DNA of 64,000 nt, taken from positions 50,319,472-50,383,471 of the forward strand of contig OX393557.1 in NCBI GenBank assembly GCA_947650365.1, given 5' to 3'. The notes under the pieces were generated by a model. It searched no databases, was not told the DNA's origin, and saw nothing but the letters and a program-made list of their open reading frames with translations. A program made the translations under genes and the position numbers. Shown piece after piece: positions 59,266 through 64,000 of this stretch (positions are counted from its first letter, which is position 1; each line of letters starts with the position of its first letter). The stretch comes from Chamaelirium japonicum. Its lineage: Eukaryota > Streptophyta > Magnoliopsida > Liliales > Melanthiaceae.

Positions 59266-61593
59266 TGTTAGAATTGGTGAGGTCTATAGCTCGTAAAAAC
59301 CTAGTGTTTAGCTTTGTATGGTTGATAGTATAGGAATGCATATTGGTACGTACCTTAGTACGTGTTCTGATTACAGAACAGAGAGCCATGGCTACATGGT
59401 AATCCACTTGAGTGGGAGACTCAATGGATTGGTCCCATGTAACCTAAATACGTTCGCAGCTCTGATTAGGGTTGGTCGCCCTATCAGGATAAGCTGTTGG
59501 GATGACAGAGCGTGGGTGTCTCCACCACGGTCATTACCAGGCACAGTGTCTGTGGCCGAACGGAACCAACACGGTGCACAGATCGGTGAGCAGACACCGG
59601 TGCACTAAACCGTGTTTCTGCTTAGGGTAAAACGGTCCTAAACCCTGAGGAGCCATGTCTGGTGGACTAACCAGTTGTGTGGTGCTTTGGCGCACCAATG
59701 TGTGAGGATCCGGATGCAGTGATCCAAAACCACGGTGTACTGGGTTACCCGGCTGGCGTTGCATCAGCATGTCACTCCTGCAGGCTATCCACACCCCTAA
59801 CGGGAGGTGCGTTCCTTGGTCTGACCTACGTCGTATTAAACCCTGGCCAGGTGGTCATCAGTTGGACTGATGACGGATCCGGTTGCTCGTCAGAGTAATC
59901 GGAGGTACGATGTATGTGGTCAACCTGGAAGGAACCGAGTCATATGAGCACTCGAGTCTGACGGTATTCTCCACCGCTCGAGTTGCATCATGGCACCAGT
60001 GGAGGGACAACGAGTTTACCATACTAAGCGGAGAGCAGGGGTATGTGGGAGAACATAGTAAGTCCGGGGGGATTGGAGTGCAGCCTGCGTCGCACTCTGG
60101 GTGGCTACGCAGGTTAACTCGAACTCAGAGGATCGATGGTACACTCGGATAGTGTGTCGATCGAATCTGAGTTGGAAGCCATGAACCCTGGTCCCTGAAG
60201 GTTCCACCTTATCGACATTATGTATGGTTCTTATACCATCTCCTCGAAACACAGAACGTAGTTAGAGGAAGCGAGAAGTCCAAGCATACGCTCCGTGAGT
60301 GCTTCGCACTAGTGCACGGTAGATGCGTAGCTACGTGTGTGCACTAAGGGGAAACCCTAGGTTAGTGCAGAGACACATGTAGCAATTCCTTGTCATAAGT
60401 GGACTTTGCCACATAGGTGCGATGCACCGGGACATGTTGCGAGTTGACTAGTTGACTTCACTAGGGGCACCCTATGGGAACCTCAGAGAATAGTGAAATC
60501 ACTGGTGCACTTCACTTATGTGTGCCTTGTAAAGTCTCGTACACGAGGAACGGCCAACTAGTGACATAAGGGCGTTTTGGTCATACCATGCGCCACTATG
60601 CACTAAGGGGGCCGGCCCTAAGTGTTGAGAGACTGGTCAAGGCCGGCCCCATTAATTTCGGGAGGTTGTTGCCTCCGATGAAGGGGCCGGTTATGAGGCG
60701 CAGAAAACGGGCTGGTTTTGACCGTTTTCGAAAACAAGGAAAGGATAGAGATAAAGAAGAGATATATAGGGATAAGGCTTGAATCAATCATCCTTATCCA
60801 TACTGTCCTTATCCATATGGATAGGCCGGCTATATATATGATAAGGAGAGAGAGGGTGCACGAAATTAATAGAGCCATGCAAGCCCTAGGGCCGGCCATG
60901 GCATGGGGAAACCCTAGCCGCCCCTTCTCCTCTCTTCGCATCTCCTCTCTCGTCTCTCTCTCCCTCGCTTGCGCCATTGGATGGCGACTCGTCTTCCTCA
61001 CGTGGTGTTTTGTAGAAGGAGAAGGCTCGTCGTATGGAGGCACTCAGAGATCCATCGACGAGGTGCCGTGCATCGTGTGAGATCGGGTGAACTAGAAGGC
61101 GTCTCCCGCAACCTTTTGCTGTCCAGAATCTGCACAGAAAATCAACATTGTTTCTGCAATTTCGGGAGCTACAGAAGTCCAAACGACGTGAAACTTGTTG
61201 AAAAAGTTGCGTCTCGAAGTTGGCTACCTACAGTCCAAATTTCAGCCCAATCAGAGTTTGGAGCAGAAAGTTATGGCCGTTGCACCGAAGCTATGTCGAG
61301 CAGATCCGTAGCCCGTCTCCATCGACAAAGAAGAAATTTGTCGCGGTGAAAGATTCCGCACGCAGGTATGACCTCTAACAAGTAGATCTAACATAATTAG
61401 AACATGCATTCATGCTAGTTTGTTCTTTCGCGTTAGATCATCGTTAGGGATTCGCGTAGTTGCATGCTAGATTCATACACGCATATGTAGATCGTTTCGA
61501 TGAAAATTTTGATATGTAACGCACACCGCTCACGGTCCTCGGACCTTCACTTTGCTTCCGCTGCGGGCCTCTACCATGGATTTATTTCCAACA
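59266..61593 (+). repeat. 5' LTR of a second LTR retrotransposon
   Basis: The LTR starts TGTTAGAATTGG right at the LINE border and ends TTTCCAACA two bases before a primer-binding site, giving a length of 2328 bp. A TATATATATG motif lies at 60831-60840 with GCC-rich DNA upstream. The partner LTR is outside the window, so the borders rest on TG/CA ends, the primer site and the abrupt end of the LINE frame. Confidence 0.7.
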
Positions 61594-61595
61594 AT

Positions 61596-61607
61596 TGGTA
61601 TCAGAGC
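61596..61607 (+). other. tRNA-iMet primer-binding site
   Basis: TGGTATCAGAGC is complementary to the 3' end of initiator-Met tRNA and primes minus-strand DNA synthesis of plant LTR retrotransposons. It lies two bases after the LTR end. Confidence 0.93.
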
Positions 61608-63664
61608 ACGCTAGTGGTGTGCGTTTCATGTTTTTTTTTCATGAAACCGTCATGTGCGCGCATGAATAGTATGTGCCGCCATCGGGGTTCTACGAGTAGA
61701 TCATGCATAGTAGATTTTGTATGTTCTATGAATCGTTCTTGCAGGGCGCCGCTTCTAAAATTATTCTGGATATGTGATTGTTTGCTACCGGGGGTCGGAC
61801 CCCGTGTTAGCGATTTTGTCTGGATGTTTTTTCTTCTGTGTGTGGATAGATTTTAGAGCCATAGTCGGGCAAGAGGTGAAGATTTACCACCCTTGATTCC
61901 CAGGCTTTTGCTAGGTTTGTTTTCCTTTTCTTTCTAGGAAATTGTGTACGAGCGAGCACTTGCTCGAAGCGTACTAGATCTTTTTCGGTTACAGATTGAA
62001 GAGGAGGACTTACCGTGGAGATCCACCACTGGGAAGATGAGCGGAACCTTGGAGGACGATGGCGATCCGGCGAAGCGTACACGATGACGGCAAAGGGCAT
62101 AAAGCGTCAGAAGATCGTATACAGAGGCTTGCACCGGATCAAGGAGCCTTGTGAAGGAGACAGAGAGCCTGCGCTGTGCCAGTCAGGTTCAGGGGTCGGA
62201 CCCTGAACTTGATTCAGTTGTGTGCTTATTTCTTTCAGTAGTTCTTTATATTTCTATAGAGAACCCCGATGCGATAATTTGATTATCTGTGTCAGAGGGA
62301 TGCCCTTTCCCCTCGGGTCCTAGCGACCTTATTAGGATTGGATTCCACTAGTGACACCTATTATTTAATTGACCCTTGATGATAGTATGAATTCCTCACA
62401 TTTGGTTATGCCCCCATTAGGTCAACACCCGATTAGTCGGGTGTGCCTATTTGGCAAGCATCGAAACCTAGAATGAGTTAGAATTCTACTATGACATCAT
62501 TCGTCAAATTTATAAGCAAGGCGCCATGGTAGTGGAAGACCTTTCCTGTCAGTCTGACCTTAGGCTAGGCTCCAGGGCATTAGCGTGATAGCCAAGTTTG
62601 CAAAGCATCAATGTTCTTGGGATATGTAATGTGACCCTTGAGTGGAGAAATCCACTCGAGGCAGGGACTATGATATTCCAAGATCGATTAATGCTTCGCG
62701 AAAGGCTTGAATGCTAGTGGGAGCACGGTATGACCAGGGTCTAGTGTATAGGTTGTCGTGACCTTAGTGTACACTCATACTTGCATTAAATAACCCTCAA
62801 CTTTAATAAGGGATGTAAGAGAGGACTTTTAGAGATCCTCTGGCCTCCACGGCCAATCGTTTTGTGTTTGGGTGGGGATGCATAACTTCACACCCCCTAG
62901 GGTGGGAGCTGTGTGTTTCCATGCCAAATTACTTAATGACCTCCCTAAGGATATGGCGATTACGAGGCCAGGAGAGAAGGGCTTTTCATCCCACCCTAGT
63001 GGGGGCCGCATGAACTCCCGTGTCGTAATTGCTTAGGCTCGTGGGTAAGCATCCTAAGTGCACGTGAGGTATTCGTTGCGAAGACAATGGTGATCACGTG
63101 GTACTGGCCAAAAGATAACCATGGTCCATCAAAGCCCTTAGTTGGCAGATTTGGACTGGGTCAAGGAAAGGCCCGTGTAAGCGGATTGACGCTGCATGAT
63201 GCCCCCTAGGGCAGGTGTAGTCGATTCCGAGATCTTACATACATGATTAATTAATCCATAGAGGTGTCTTCGCTTTGAGGGTAGCGCTGACATTTGGATA
63301 TAATTAGCTTATTTTCAAAATCCATAAAATAAGTTATTTTGCATTCATTTTCATTCAACCATATAGTTCCCCTATCCGCTATCCCATAAGAGAACCAGTT
63401 ATCGGGTCTCTAACTACGTAGAGTGGAAGCGCAATCTTTAGCTTATGCATAGGGTAGTTAACGTACATTGGCATGTAATCTAAGTATCCCTGTATTAGAC
63501 CTAATGGGTCCAGATATCACTAGGGCACTAACTAGGGCATATGAAGACTGGCGAGAGTCTAAGGAGATGTGCAAGTGCTATGTTATAGCAGACTTGCGGA
63601 CAACTCTTTAGAAGCGAGTCAGAGATATGCCGGGTCTTCTCTAATAAAGTTTTACTTGCATTAG
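61608..63664 (+). other. Long non-coding leader of the second LTR retrotransposon
   Basis: About 2.06 kb lie between the primer site and the first gag-like codon, without a convincing reading frame on either strand. Such a long leader is unusual for copia elements. Confidence 0.45.
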
Positions 63665-63940
63665 ATGTCTGGAAGGCGAAGTCAGTCGACTCATCGCTTT
63701 TCCACTAAGATACTTGTCGTTACCGAGATGTCAGTGGGTATGCTTGTTCGGGAACACATCTTTGAGTTCCAGAACGAACTAGATTCCCAAGACATGGTAC
63801 CAGATGACGAGGTGGTGGAAGACGTCTGTCTTGCATCCTTGTCTGGAACCTTCGAAGGCGTTATCAGAGACTTTAGCTTTAACAAGTTAGAGATGATAAA
63901 CGCAGAACTTCTAAGGAGATTTCCAAGAGACAAAGGATGA
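63665..63940 (+). CDS. Gag-like fragment, copia type
   Basis: A 91-codon frame contains SVGMLVREHIFEFQNELDSQ, DDEVVEDVCLASLSGTFEG and DFSFNKLEMINAELLRRF. The pattern H..E.QNEL....M...DE...D..L.SL...F......F..NKLE...LL resembles the UBN2 core of copia Gag proteins, which form the particle around the RNA. It has its own ATG and a TGA at 63938. It is much shorter than a full Gag, so it is either truncated or interrupted by a frameshift. The rest of the element is outside the window. Function is inferred from pattern only. Confidence 0.5.
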   Translation: MSGRRSQSTHRFSTKILVVTEMSVGMLVREHIFEFQNELDSQDMVPDDEVVEDVCLASLSGTFEGVIRDFSFNKLEMINAELLRRFPRDKG

Positions 63941-64000
63941 GATCAAGATTAAAGGCAATGCCTTTAGTGCTTAACCTAGGTCTTCTTTAGAAGAACCTAA

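Overview
The window is nuclear DNA of a flowering plant. It holds two conserved plant genes with long introns: a NEMP/DUF2215 nuclear-envelope protein and a WLIM2-type two-LIM protein. Around and inside them lies a dense nest of plant transposons: Helitron, hAT, Mutator-type MITEs, Ty1/copia, RTE-type and L1-type LINEs, and 5S-carrying Cassandra. There are no bacterial-style operons, and I saw no tRNA genes. The species cannot be fixed from the sequence alone.

Layout. 1-9967 is a giant inverted repeat (arms of about 4.7 and 4.55 kb, roughly 95% identical where compared by eye, 0.7 kb spacer) that is cut by the window's left edge. Its right arm runs straight into a decayed Helitron RepHel gene (8977-14560). 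That gene is split by a hAT-type MITE (11288-11987) and followed by a spliceable PHD-like zinc-finger fragment (14642-14893) and a textbook Helitron 3' end at 15214. 15578-30169 holds the last three visible exons of the NEMP gene. Its final intron (13.8 kb) is filled by a hAT element with an exact 8-bp target duplication, a foldback element with a minisatellite core, an LTR-like stretch and a decayed RTE-type LINE. 31.4-34.6 kb carries several MITEs and a second Helitron 3' end. 34.8-44.0 kb is a decayed hAT transposase gene on the minus strand, split by a complete and apparently very young Ty1/copia element (36291-43608). 43980-45184 is a 614-bp tandem duplication. 45.2-47.2 kb is LTR-like sequence holding a MITE and a Cassandra TRIM. 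47.6-48.4 kb is a third Helitron-type end beside GA-rich repeats.

49668-56725 is the complete WLIM2 coding region (five exons, 194 codons). Intron 1 carries a 2.46-kb tandem duplication that also copies the exon-1 splice donor. Intron 4 carries a 275-bp LTR element with 112-bp LTRs and an exact 5-bp target duplication. Exon 1 is bracketed by complementary GA and CT tracts. 57.0-57.9 kb holds two foldback MITEs. 58.2-59.3 kb is the 3' end of an L1-type LINE on the minus strand. It appears to be interrupted by the 5' LTR (59266-61593), primer-binding site, leader and gag start of another LTR retrotransposon that leaves the window on the right.

The two host genes are not functionally linked in any visible way; both read on the plus strand. 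Most of the window records nested insertions that can be ordered by their target-site duplications.
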